Notes under the pieces: model-generated
The model's input: only the letters and a program-made list of their open reading frames with translations
The model's database searches: none
What the model was told of the DNA's origin: nothing
Shown here: positions 34,801 to 43,012 of the stretch, one piece after another
How the letters are laid out: each line of letters begins with the position of its first letter
How positions within the stretch are numbered: position 1 is the stretch's first letter
Program-made: the position numbers and the translations under genes
Assembly: GCF_010994275.1 (NCBI RefSeq)
Contig: NZ_WMCD01000008.1
Span: 124,001 to 188,000 of the forward strand
Length of the DNA stretch: 64,000 nucleotides
Direction of reading: 5' to 3'
Source: Cyclobacterium jeungdonense
GTDB lineage: Bacteria > Bacteroidota > Bacteroidia > Cytophagales > Cyclobacteriaceae

Positions 34801-34950
34801 CTTTATTTATATGGCAACGCCCAAAATGTGGGAGCCATTGTCAGCAAGGACTACGAAGGATTTGATCCGGAGCGGAACACATTTGACTCCGGAGGGAATT
34901 TTTATCCCCTTCCAAAAATAGTAACCGTTGGTGTCAATATTAATCTTTAG
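31804..34950 (+). CDS. SusC-like TonB-dependent outer-membrane transporter
   Basis: The protein has 1048 residues from the ATG at 31804; the frame is open upstream, but that sequence is AT-rich and unlike protein. A signal peptide precedes a CarboxypepD_reg-like domain (VTGTVVDANGEPIPGVTVSVPG). The plug follows (VVVGYGTQKRENLTGAV, IRVRGWGTLNNSNPLILVDG, LKDAASAAIYGSRAANGVVLIT), then a 22-strand-type barrel ending in KIVTVGVNINL. It imports an oligosaccharide or other large substrate with its SusD partner, powered by TonB. There is no N-terminal anti-sigma-interacting extension, so it is not a sigma/anti-sigma transducer. SusD follows after five bases. Confidence 0.96.
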   Translation: MKKNVPPRSRIYQFYRGGLMFHFLLFLGLYAAPVLANGAEESKNHFHDAAAVFDITVTGTVVDANGEPIPGVTVSVPGTTLGTATDLDGNYSLTVEEGATLVFSFIGFESQRFVVGDQSVIDVTLTEEASSLQEVVVVGYGTQKRENLTGAVSTVNFDDELQNRPLTNASQALSGQVPGVWISQNSGQPGSDGAQIRVRGWGTLNNSNPLILVDGVEASINEINPNDIESMTVLKDAASAAIYGSRAANGVVLITLKSGKFGEQTRVSIGSYVGQQSLGRRYDIIDNSVEYMGMWNQALMNQGGSPLFPESVIDEFRNNDDPYQYPNTNFFDEVFKTAPITEHNLSVSGGSEQTKYYISMNYLNQDGIMQNSNSSRYGLTVNLESKLNDWLTIGGRMNGIKKASEEPFNLGRMMYIFSNGGYPFTAPYTEDGRFGSVQAINSNGNTIVGNRNPLIETANGLTLTENNFFKMNVYADIEFTDYLTLKTNFTSQYNSNLRDRHNSLEFGYTHTGVEGRNLDYLTILEASRNNVQSTYNILFSTLNFNKTFNDIHNLSAIVGTQVESTVIKDVYGRRSDPPKEGLTQVDAGTAGFQANGNMNELRMLSYFGRVNYALADKYLFELNLRADGSSRFKEGYRWGVFPAFSAGWRLGEEAFIQDLNVFTDLKLRASWGRLGNQNINSYWPYLAVVSQTNGLSHNFAGSFAPGAGVVALVDETIGWETSETTDIGVEFGLLNNRLYVEADYFRKTTNDIIVQLPIPSILGGVSAPFENVGAMINNGFEFNINYSKFASNRDEIGYNLGVNMTYIMNEVTKFRENAPDQLYLIREGFSYRELYGYNAIGIYQSDQEASEHMYDNGYVPQAGELKYEDVNNDGRLGFEDKMALGNTIPKYTFGFTPSVSYKGFDLSTLVMGIAGASVYTQNAWTQPLGISGGTITKRWRDAWTPENMETDVPRISISDTWRSEPSSFWVNDISFVKLRNIQLGYTFDPAMTKRLGIQKLYLYGNAQNVGAIVSKDYEGFDPERNTFDSGGNFYPLPKIVTVGVNINL

Positions 34951-34955
34951 GTATT

Positions 34956-36494
34956 ATGAAAACGACAAATATATTAACAATTAGTATCCTCCTATTGGGC
35001 CTATTGACTTTTAATAGTTGTAGTGAGGATTTTCTTGAGGTTTATCCCCAGGACAGGATTACCACCGTCTCTTTCTGGCAGAGCGAAAATGATGTGCAGC
35101 TGGCTTTAAATGGAATCTACAGTGTATTAAAACACCGGGGTGTTTACGGCTCAGGACCTACTTTCGATGCTGTAACTCCCTATGCCTACCAATGGGCGCA
35201 CTGGAACGGCATGGAAAAGCAGATCGGAAATGGCACCATAACCGCCGCTACTTCAGGTGGGTTGTTAAATGAGCGATGGACCATGTGCTACCGGATCATT
35301 AATTTCTCTAATGACTTTTTTGAGAATATTGAAAGGGTAGATTTACCTGAAGCAAAAAAATCGACCTATTTGGGAGAAGTCCATTTTCTTAGGGGCCTTG
35401 CTTTCGCTCTTTTGGCAGAATCATATGGAGGAGTTCCAATCATTACCACCGTGATGAACACGGAGGAAGTAACCTCTGTAAGCAGAAATACCCGAGAAGA
35501 AACCTGGGCACAGGCCATTTCAGACTATGATGAGGCTATTCAAAGACTGGATCCTGTTTCCTATGAATTGGGAAGGGCCACCAAAGGAGCCGCTTTGGGA
35601 ATGAAAATGAGGGCCTATTTGTACCAGAATAAATACGACGAAGTACTGGAGGTAGTGGATGAAATTGATGCGCTGGACATGTATGCCCTTTTCCCAAGCT
35701 ATGAAGGGCTCTTTCAATTGGATAATGAAAACAACGAAGAGGTCCTTTTTGATATTCAATATATTGCTGGTGAGCAGGGGCAGGGAAATTTCTTTGCCTG
35801 GTTGGCACTTCCGGGAAGTGTAGCAGCCGCAGGGGCCAGCGATCCCGCCCCTACCCAACATATCATCGATGAGTATGAGATGATTGATGGGTCTGAAGTG
35901 GATCCAAATAATCCTTTTGAAGGAAGAGACCCCCGGTTGGATTTTAGTATTCTTCGGCCGGGAGCCACTTTTGAAGGCATGGTGTACCCCACAGAAGTAT
36001 CTAACCATACCGGTCAAAGGGTAGGCTACAACCTTAGAAAAAATGTGGGTGAAGGAATACCATTGCTGTCTCCCAGGGTATCCCCTTTAAACTTTATTGT
36101 TTTGCGTTATGGGGATGTCTTGTTGGCAAAAGCAGAGGCCCTGATTGAAACCAACCAAAATTTAGAGGAGGCCATTAGCATAATCAATAGGATCAGAACC
36201 GAAAGAATGGATGTTACCATTACCAGTTTACCAACTGATTTATCCCAAGAGGAAGCGAGAGAAGCCTTAAGACATGAGCGGGTGGTCGAGTTTTTCGGAG
36301 AAGGCATATTGTGGGCAGATATTAAACGTTGGAATATTGGTCAAGACCTCTATCCCGTTGAAGTAAGGGGAGCCGACGGAGGTTTGATCGAGGTGAAATT
36401 TCCAACCGGATATGAGGAAAAAGATAACCTATTGCCTATTCCGGATAATGAAATTTCCTTTAATGAGAATTTGGAACAAAATCCAGGTTGGTAA
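34956..36494 (+). CDS. SusD/RagB-like substrate-binding lipoprotein
   Basis: This 512-residue lipoprotein has a type II signal peptide ending at Cys22 (LTFNSC). It is an all-helical TPR-like SusD fold: DFLEVYPQDRITTVSFWQSENDVQLALNG at the start, YLGEVHFLRGLAFALLAESYGGVPI in the centre, and the closing RHERVVEFFGEGILWADIKRW and PIPDNEISFNENLEQNPGW that SusD/RagB proteins share. It caps the SusC barrel at the cell surface and binds the substrate. Position after SusC and the five-base gap fit this. The 261-base gap to the PSD1 start codon holds an A8-G5 tract but no clear terminator. Confidence 0.95.
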   Translation: MKTTNILTISILLLGLLTFNSCSEDFLEVYPQDRITTVSFWQSENDVQLALNGIYSVLKHRGVYGSGPTFDAVTPYAYQWAHWNGMEKQIGNGTITAATSGGLLNERWTMCYRIINFSNDFFENIERVDLPEAKKSTYLGEVHFLRGLAFALLAESYGGVPIITTVMNTEEVTSVSRNTREETWAQAISDYDEAIQRLDPVSYELGRATKGAALGMKMRAYLYQNKYDEVLEVVDEIDALDMYALFPSYEGLFQLDNENNEEVLFDIQYIAGEQGQGNFFAWLALPGSVAAAGASDPAPTQHIIDEYEMIDGSEVDPNNPFEGRDPRLDFSILRPGATFEGMVYPTEVSNHTGQRVGYNLRKNVGEGIPLLSPRVSPLNFIVLRYGDVLLAKAEALIETNQNLEEAISIINRIRTERMDVTITSLPTDLSQEEAREALRHERVVEFFGEGILWADIKRWNIGQDLYPVEVRGADGGLIEVKFPTGYEEKDNLLPIPDNEISFNENLEQNPGW

Positions 36495-36755
36495 TCTAGC
36501 TTGATAGGAAGGCTAAAAAGTAATCCAGGCACTTGAGGCATCCTTACTACATGATAAAAAAAAAGGGGGAGTGTTTTTGCTGTGACTGGTGAATTTTTTG
36601 TTTTGCAGGATGGAGATGAAATGGTCGGGGAAATACTGATTGGGTGCTTAAAAAGGATCAGATCAGAATAATACTGGCCGTTTCATCTTCTTTTTTAACT
36701 TTGTTTAATTTCTTTTTACATTGTGAATACTTGGCAAGGAAAAGTAAAACGTAAA

Positions 36756-39700
36756 ATGAGTCAAAATTCAGTAGTCAAAATATCGATTTCAGTGGCTATT
36801 GTACTCCTGATAATTTGGGCGATTCGTTACGAATCTGAAGTAAAATTCCCGGAGGAAGTGGAGGCTTCCTTACCTCCCGAAATTGATTTTAATTTTCATA
36901 TTAAGCCCATATTATCCGACCGTTGTTTTGCCTGTCATGGTCCGGATAACAACAAAAGAGAGGCCGGTTTGAGATTAGATATAGAGGAACACGCCCTAGC
37001 GGCGTTGGGAGATGACAAAGACCATTACGCTATCGTTCCGGGCAAGCCCCATAAAAGCGCCGTTTATGAGCGAATGGTCTCTTCCGACCCCAAGGTGATG
37101 ATGCCCCCACCGGAATCCAATCTCTCTTTATCAACTTCTGAAATCGCTTTGATCACCAGATGGATCGAACAGGGAGCCGACTATAAACCGCACTGGTCTT
37201 TTATCAAACCCAAAAAACCCGAAGTCCCATCCCTTGAAAAAAAGGAGTGGGCCACAAATGAAATTGATCCATTTATCCATGCAAAAATGTTGGAAAATGG
37301 ACTTGAGCCCTCCGATAGGGCCAACAAAGAAACGTTAATCCGGCGGGTATCATTTGACCTTACCGGATTACCACCCACCGTGGAGGAAGTGGACAATTTT
37401 TTGAATGATGACCACCCTGATGCTTACCTGAAGCTGGTGGACCGCTTATTGGAATCTCCTCACTATGGGGAACGCATGGCCTCTGAATGGCTGGATGTAG
37501 CCCGATATGCGGATTCCCATGGTTATCAGGATGACGGCATGAGAAACATGTGGCCTTGGCGGGATTGGGTCATCCGGTCCTTCAATGAAAATCTTCCCTA
37601 CGATGATTTTATCGTTTGGCAGTTGGCCGGTGACATGTTGCCTAATGCTTCCAAAGACCAAAAATTAGCCACCGGCTTCAATAGAAATCATCCCCAAAGC
37701 CAGGAAGGAGGCGTAATTGCAGAAGAGTACCGGATAGAATATGTGGCCGACCGCACCAATACATTAGGAAAAGCTATACTAGGCTTGAGCACGGAATGTG
37801 CCCGGTGCCATGACCACAAATACGATCCTATCTCCCAAAAGGAATATTATCAACTGTTTGCGTTTTTTAATAATGTTAAAGAAACCGGACAGGTACCCTA
37901 TATGGGAGAACCCAGCCCCACTGTCATACTTACCGATGAGGAAGTAGAAAAAAAGCTATCCTATATTAATGAAAGGATTCATGAGATGGAAAATTCCCTG
38001 AACCCCGATCAGGAAAAATTCCAAAAAGGCTTTGAAAATTGGCTAGCGAGTTTAAAATCGAAGCCCAATCATAAAGTTGAGGTCAAAGGAAGGATTGGTC
38101 ATTACCCACTAGATGCTCCGGTCAACGATCAATTTAAAAATCTGGCAGAACCATCTAAACCTGCCGACATGGTGGTCATTCAGAAAGACAAGGAAATACA
38201 AATTGTAGAAGGAAAGTTCGGCAATGCGGTTAAGTTAGTAGGAGACAGTTATGTGGATTTGGGCAATGAAATGGCCTACTTTGAGCGAAATGAACCTTTC
38301 ACCATAAGCTTATGGTACAAAGCCCTGAAAGACAGTTTAGAAGGTCCTATTTTTTCTAAAACCGGGGGCTTTGCCAACGGATACCGTGGCTATGAATTAT
38401 TGGTTAGGAAAGACGGAAAATTAGCTGGCTTAATGAGCCATACCTGGCCTGCCAATGCCATCGAAGTACATTCCCTTGATAAAATACCAATCGGAGAATG
38501 GGTTCATTTGGCCATGGTTTATGACGGGTCCAGTAGGGCAATGGGTCTGCAACTTTTTCTCAATGGAAAGCAGCTGGATCTGGATATTAAAACGGATCAT
38601 TTAAAACGGAGTATCTTGTCATACGGCAAGGACAAATTAAGTACGGGCCATCCGGGAAATCTTCAAATCGGTAAGCGGGGAACCAATTTTGCGGAAACGC
38701 TGGACCATTCGCTAGTGGACGAATTCAGCGTGTTTGACCGTAGACTTTCCGCTATGGAAATTGAGGAATTGTATGGAGCATCAGATCCCATTCTTTCAAT
38801 TGCCGAAAAAGGAAGAGAAGAAGATTTGCTTGATTTTTACCTGGTTAATTTGAATCAGAACTTTCAAAAAGGCTTAAATCAACTGACGCAACTTCGCGGA
38901 GAAGAAAATGCGATTCTCAGTGCTCAGCCGGAAGTGATGGTCATGGGAGAGAGAGAAGAGTCCCGGGCTTCATTTATTTTGGATAGGGGTGCCTACGATG
39001 CGCCTACCCATGAAGTGTTTCCCAATACGCCAAAGGCCGTGATGGAGTTTCCGGATGATTTACCCAAAAATCGATTAGGTTTGGCCAAGTGGCTGATCCA
39101 TGAGGACAATCCTTTAACCGCAAGGGTGGCGGTCAATCGATATTGGCAAATGATTTTTGGCAAAGGGATAGTAGCTTCCTCTGATGATTTCGGAAATCAG
39201 GGTGATTTCCCCTCCCATCCGGAATTGTTGGATTGGCTGGCAGTTCAGTTCATGGAATCGGGTTGGGACCTTAAGGAACTGTTTAAGCTAATGGTCACCT
39301 CAAGTACCTATCGGCAATCCTCCAGTCTGAATGAAGAACTCAAAGAAAAAGATCCTGGAAATGTTTGGCTGGCACGGGGTCCCAGTTACCGTATGCCTGC
39401 GGAGATGATCAGGGACAATGCCCTTGCTGCCAGCGGCCTGCTGGTAAAGGACATCGGAGGGCGGAGTGTGAAGCCCTATCAGCCAAAAGGTTTATGGAAA
39501 GAATTGGCTACCGCCAATGTAAGAGAATACGTTCAGGATACTGGAAAAAATCTTTATCGAAGAGGCCTCTACACCATTTGGAAACGCAGTTCTCCCCCTC
39601 CATCTATGGTCAATTTTGATGCATCCGATAAATACAATTGTACTGTAGAAAGGCAAAAAACAAATACACCATTACAGGCTCTGGTGCTAATGAATGACCC

Positions 39701-40013
39701 CCAATATCTGGAAGCAGCAAGGATATTGGCAGAGAAAATGTTAACAAGTGGAGGAAATGAACTTCAAAATCAAATCCGATACGGCTTCAGGGCAATGACC
39801 AGTAGAAGTCCTGATCCTGTCGAATTAAAGATTTTGGAAAGGCTTTATCTGGCTGAATTAGCCAATTTTTCCGAAATCCCAGCCGCAGCAGATAGCCTGC
39901 TAAAAGTAGGAGAATATAATAGGAACCCAAACCTGCCAAAGGAAAAAGTGGCGGCACTATCTCTGGTAGCATCAACATTAATCAATTACGATGAAGCCGT
40001 ATATAAAAGATGA
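36756..40013 (+). CDS. PSD1/DUF1549-DUF1553 c-type cytochrome protein with LamG-like insert
   Basis: The protein has 1085 residues from the ATG at 36756; a GTG at 36723 is the alternative start. An N-terminal membrane anchor (ISISVAIVLLIIWAI) leads to a cytochrome domain with the heme motif CFACH. Next come PSCyt2/DUF1549 (FDLTGLPPTVEEVDNF, LDVARYADSHGYQ) and a second CARCH. A concanavalin/LamG-type fold follows at about 450-690 (GHYPLDAPVNDQ, DSYVDLG, VDEFSVFDRRLSAMEIEELYG), then PSD1/DUF1553 (LTARVAVNRYWQMIFGKG, HPELLDWLAVQFMESGW). This periplasmic family is rich in Planctomycetes and Verrucomicrobia. Its enzymology is unsolved; electron transfer during polysaccharide breakdown is inferred. 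It is paired with DUF1501. Confidence 0.93.
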   Translation: MSQNSVVKISISVAIVLLIIWAIRYESEVKFPEEVEASLPPEIDFNFHIKPILSDRCFACHGPDNNKREAGLRLDIEEHALAALGDDKDHYAIVPGKPHKSAVYERMVSSDPKVMMPPPESNLSLSTSEIALITRWIEQGADYKPHWSFIKPKKPEVPSLEKKEWATNEIDPFIHAKMLENGLEPSDRANKETLIRRVSFDLTGLPPTVEEVDNFLNDDHPDAYLKLVDRLLESPHYGERMASEWLDVARYADSHGYQDDGMRNMWPWRDWVIRSFNENLPYDDFIVWQLAGDMLPNASKDQKLATGFNRNHPQSQEGGVIAEEYRIEYVADRTNTLGKAILGLSTECARCHDHKYDPISQKEYYQLFAFFNNVKETGQVPYMGEPSPTVILTDEEVEKKLSYINERIHEMENSLNPDQEKFQKGFENWLASLKSKPNHKVEVKGRIGHYPLDAPVNDQFKNLAEPSKPADMVVIQKDKEIQIVEGKFGNAVKLVGDSYVDLGNEMAYFERNEPFTISLWYKALKDSLEGPIFSKTGGFANGYRGYELLVRKDGKLAGLMSHTWPANAIEVHSLDKIPIGEWVHLAMVYDGSSRAMGLQLFLNGKQLDLDIKTDHLKRSILSYGKDKLSTGHPGNLQIGKRGTNFAETLDHSLVDEFSVFDRRLSAMEIEELYGASDPILSIAEKGREEDLLDFYLVNLNQNFQKGLNQLTQLRGEENAILSAQPEVMVMGEREESRASFILDRGAYDAPTHEVFPNTPKAVMEFPDDLPKNRLGLAKWLIHEDNPLTARVAVNRYWQMIFGKGIVASSDDFGNQGDFPSHPELLDWLAVQFMESGWDLKELFKLMVTSSTYRQSSSLNEELKEKDPGNVWLARGPSYRMPAEMIRDNALAASGLLVKDIGGRSVKPYQPKGLWKELATANVREYVQDTGKNLYRRGLYTIWKRSSPPPSMVNFDASDKYNCTVERQKTNTPLQALVLMNDPQYLEAARILAEKMLTSGGNELQNQIRYGFRAMTSRSPDPVELKILERLYLAELANFSEIPAAADSLLKVGEYNRNPNLPKEKVAALSLVASTLINYDEAVYKR

Positions 40014-40094
40014 TGACCAAATGAATTGACCACCCTGCTTTTCAAGGTTTAGGTATGAAATCAGTGGCCTCCCATTCATTAAAAAAATTGTAAA

Positions 40095-41546
40095 ATGAGT
40101 TTATTGCATAATCAACATATCGATCGACGCGAGTTTTTAACCAAGACTAGTTTGGGATTAGGCAGTTTAGCCCTTTCCTCCCTACTGGATCCTGGTAAAC
40201 TCATGGCCAAAATGACCCCAGGAACCGATGGAAGCGGCGTATTGGATAATTTGCACTTTGTACCAAAAGCAAAAAGGGTCATCTACCTTTTCCAAAGCGG
40301 CGGACCCTCACAAATGGAACTTTTCGATTACAAACCCTTGCTTAATGAACGTTTTGGTCAGGAATTACCCGAATCCATTAGGGCAGGACAGCGACTTACC
40401 GGCATGACCTCCAGTCAAAATTCCTTTCCATTGGCGGGCTCTGTTTTTGATTTTGCCCAATATGGGAAAAGTGGTGCCTGGGTCAGTGAACTGATGCCTC
40501 ATACGGCAAAAATTGTGGACGAATTGTGCTTTATTAAGTCCATGCATACCGAAGCCATCAACCATGATCCGGCCATTACTTTTTTTCAGTCAGGATCCCA
40601 GTTGAGTGGCCGGCCATCCATAGGTTCCTGGATCAGTTATGGGTTGGGTAGTGACAACAAGAATTTACCTGATTTCTGTGTTTTGCTTTCCAGGGGAAGA
40701 CAGGGTGGACAGCCACTTTATGCAAAACTTTGGGGTAGCGGTTTTTTGCCCTCACTTCATCAAGGGGTTCAGTTTCGTTCAGGGAAGGATCCGGTCCTTT
40801 ACCTTAATAACCCGGAGGGACTTAAAAATGTAAGCCGACGAAGGATGCTGGATGCCTTAAAGGAGCTCCATGAGGAGCAATATGAAAAGGTAATGGACCC
40901 TGAGATCAATTCCCGTATTGCCCAATATGAAATGGCTTATAGAATGCAGGCCTCTGTTCCTGAAACCATGGACATTTCGAAGGAACCCGACTACATCTAC
41001 GATATGTATGGTCCCGATTCTCGAAAGCCGGGTACTTTTGCTGCCAATTGTCTTTTAGCCAGAAGATTGGCTGAAAAGGATGTCAAGTTCATTCAACTCT
41101 ATCATCAGGGATGGGACCAACACGGGAATTTGCCTAAGGATATAAAAGTGATGAGTAAGAGTGTGGACCAAGCTGGAGCCGCGCTGGTAATGGATTTGAA
41201 GCAGAGAGGACTACTGGATGATACCTTGGTGATTTGGGGAGGAGAGTTTGGAAGAACCAATTATTCGCAGGGCAGGCTGACAGTCGATAATTACGGCCGT
41301 GATCATCATCCCCGATGCTTTACGATGTGGATGGCCGGTGGGGGTGTAAAAAAGGGCTATACCCACGGGGAAACCTGCGAATTTGGTTACAATATCGTCA
41401 AAGACCCGGTGCACGTACATGATTTTCAGGCTACCTTACTCTATCTTTTGGGTGTTGACCACGAAAAACTAACCTTTAAACACCAAGGGAGAAGGTTCCG
41501 TCTTACGGATGTCAGTGGGCATGTGGTCAAAGATATTTTGTCCTGA
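40095..41546 (+). CDS. DUF1501 family Tat-exported protein
   Basis: This 483-residue protein carries a twin-arginine signal (DRREFLTKTSLGLGSLALSS). It is a DUF1501, alkaline-phosphatase/sulfatase-fold protein: KRVIYLFQSGGPSQMELFDYK near the start, SMHTEAINHDPAITFFQSG, and the C-terminal LVIWGGEFGRTNY and YGRDHHPRCFTMWMAGGGVKKG with likely metal-binding Asp and His residues. DUF1501 genes almost always sit behind a PSD1 gene, as here (81 bases apart), so the pair probably works together in the periplasm. Export folded through Tat suggests a bound cofactor or metal. Its substrate is unknown. Confidence 0.93.
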   Translation: MSLLHNQHIDRREFLTKTSLGLGSLALSSLLDPGKLMAKMTPGTDGSGVLDNLHFVPKAKRVIYLFQSGGPSQMELFDYKPLLNERFGQELPESIRAGQRLTGMTSSQNSFPLAGSVFDFAQYGKSGAWVSELMPHTAKIVDELCFIKSMHTEAINHDPAITFFQSGSQLSGRPSIGSWISYGLGSDNKNLPDFCVLLSRGRQGGQPLYAKLWGSGFLPSLHQGVQFRSGKDPVLYLNNPEGLKNVSRRRMLDALKELHEEQYEKVMDPEINSRIAQYEMAYRMQASVPETMDISKEPDYIYDMYGPDSRKPGTFAANCLLARRLAEKDVKFIQLYHQGWDQHGNLPKDIKVMSKSVDQAGAALVMDLKQRGLLDDTLVIWGGEFGRTNYSQGRLTVDNYGRDHHPRCFTMWMAGGGVKKGYTHGETCEFGYNIVKDPVHVHDFQATLLYLLGVDHEKLTFKHQGRRFRLTDVSGHVVKDILS

Positions 41547-41591
41547 TTACTAACAAATTCTTAAAAAACCGGAGTAATTTCCTAACATACT

Positions 41592-42875
41592 ATGACAAAC
41601 ATTCAAAGAAGAGCTTTTATAAAAGGAGCCACCGCTATTTCTGCTATTACCCTTTTAAAACCGGTCACTGCGTTCGGTTCAAAAGCCAACTCTGCTGTGC
41701 AGGTGGGAATAATTGGCTGTGGCAACCGTGGTACCTCTGTTATCACAGCCATGTCCAAACATACCAATATCAACATTGTAGCTATGGCAGATCTATTTGA
41801 AGATCAACTAATTACAGCCAAGGAGAAATTGGACAAGCTCAACCAGGAAAAAGGGTTTTCGGAAATTGACCGGTCCAATATTTACCAAGGTTCAAAAGCC
41901 TTTTTAGACCTTTTGAATAATGAAGCAGTGGATGCCGTGCTGATCTCCTCTCCCGCCTACACCCACCCAGCTTTTGTAGAAGCGGCTGTAGCTGCTGGCA
42001 AACACATTTACTGTGAGAAACCCGTCGCCTTGGATGTACAAGGTTGCAAACGAGTAGAAGCAGCAGGAAAAAGTATCAATGGGAAGTTGAGTATGGTTAT
42101 CGGATTTCAGATCCGTCATGCCACGGCCTACCGTGAAATGGTGGACAGGGTGCAGCGGGGCGACATTGGAGATATCGTCAATGCTCAACTTTATTATCTT
42201 TCCTCCCGCGTACCTTTGAAACCCATTGACAATATGTCCAATGATGAAGCGAGGATCCGGAATCAGTTCCACTTCAGGGCTTTGTCAGGAGGAATTTTAT
42301 TGGATCAGGGTATACATATGCTGGATGTCTGTAATTGGACCCTGCAAAAAAATCCTGTTAGTGCCATTGGATCCGGTGGACGAAATGGGGTGGATGCCTT
42401 TGGAGATGCCTGGAATAATTATCAGGTGTTATATAAATATCCTGATAATATCAATGTGAGTTTTCACTCCACCCAATTAGGGCCAACTTTTGGTGATGTG
42501 TGTGCTCGCTTCATTGGCACTAACGGAATTGCCACCGCCCATTACAGTGGAGGGGTCTTCATTGATGGGGAGAACAAGTGGGATTCCGGTATTTTAAGGG
42601 AGGATTCCAGCGAACAAAGCAGGCAGCAACAGTCCGCAGGGGTTTTTACGTCTTCTTTACATGATTCCAATGAAAATAAAGTAAAAAGCTTTATCTCAAG
42701 CATAGAGTCCGGTAATTACCTGAACGAAGCGATGTCAGGATCTCAATCAACACTAACTGCCATTTTGGGCAGACAGGCAGCCACAGGCCGAAGACAGGTT
42801 TTTTGGGATGAAATGCGATTTTCCAATGAAAGTATAGACCCTAACCTCAACCTTTCCCAATTTGATACCATGTAA
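41592..42875 (+). CDS. Gfo/Idh/MocA family oxidoreductase, Tat-exported
   Basis: This 427-residue protein starts with a probable Tat signal (RRAFIKGATAISAITLLKP). The Rossmann domain begins VQVGIIGCGNRG and continues to DAVLISSPAYTHP. The family hallmark EKP is in IYCEKPVALDV. The C-terminal alpha/beta domain includes the LLDQGIHMLDVCNW segment with the catalytic-site His and Asp. Exported Gfo/Idh enzymes of this kind keep a tightly bound NAD(P) and interconvert sugar hydroxyl and keto groups. It lies 45 bases after the DUF1501 gene, closing the SusCD-PSD1-DUF1501 unit, and suggests redox processing of the imported sugar. Confidence 0.92.
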   Translation: MTNIQRRAFIKGATAISAITLLKPVTAFGSKANSAVQVGIIGCGNRGTSVITAMSKHTNINIVAMADLFEDQLITAKEKLDKLNQEKGFSEIDRSNIYQGSKAFLDLLNNEAVDAVLISSPAYTHPAFVEAAVAAGKHIYCEKPVALDVQGCKRVEAAGKSINGKLSMVIGFQIRHATAYREMVDRVQRGDIGDIVNAQLYYLSSRVPLKPIDNMSNDEARIRNQFHFRALSGGILLDQGIHMLDVCNWTLQKNPVSAIGSGGRNGVDAFGDAWNNYQVLYKYPDNINVSFHSTQLGPTFGDVCARFIGTNGIATAHYSGGVFIDGENKWDSGILREDSSEQSRQQQSAGVFTSSLHDSNENKVKSFISSIESGNYLNEAMSGSQSTLTAILGRQAATGRRQVFWDEMRFSNESIDPNLNLSQFDTM

Positions 42876-43012
42876 TCCTTCTAGCTAAACTTATAAGACC
42901 TCCTGGAATCGTTTGTCCGCAATTGCTATTGCTTAGCAAAAATCCTGGTACTTTGATCCAAATTTACCAGATACCGGATACCTTTGCCTGATCGTCATTA
43001 TTCAGCATCTCT

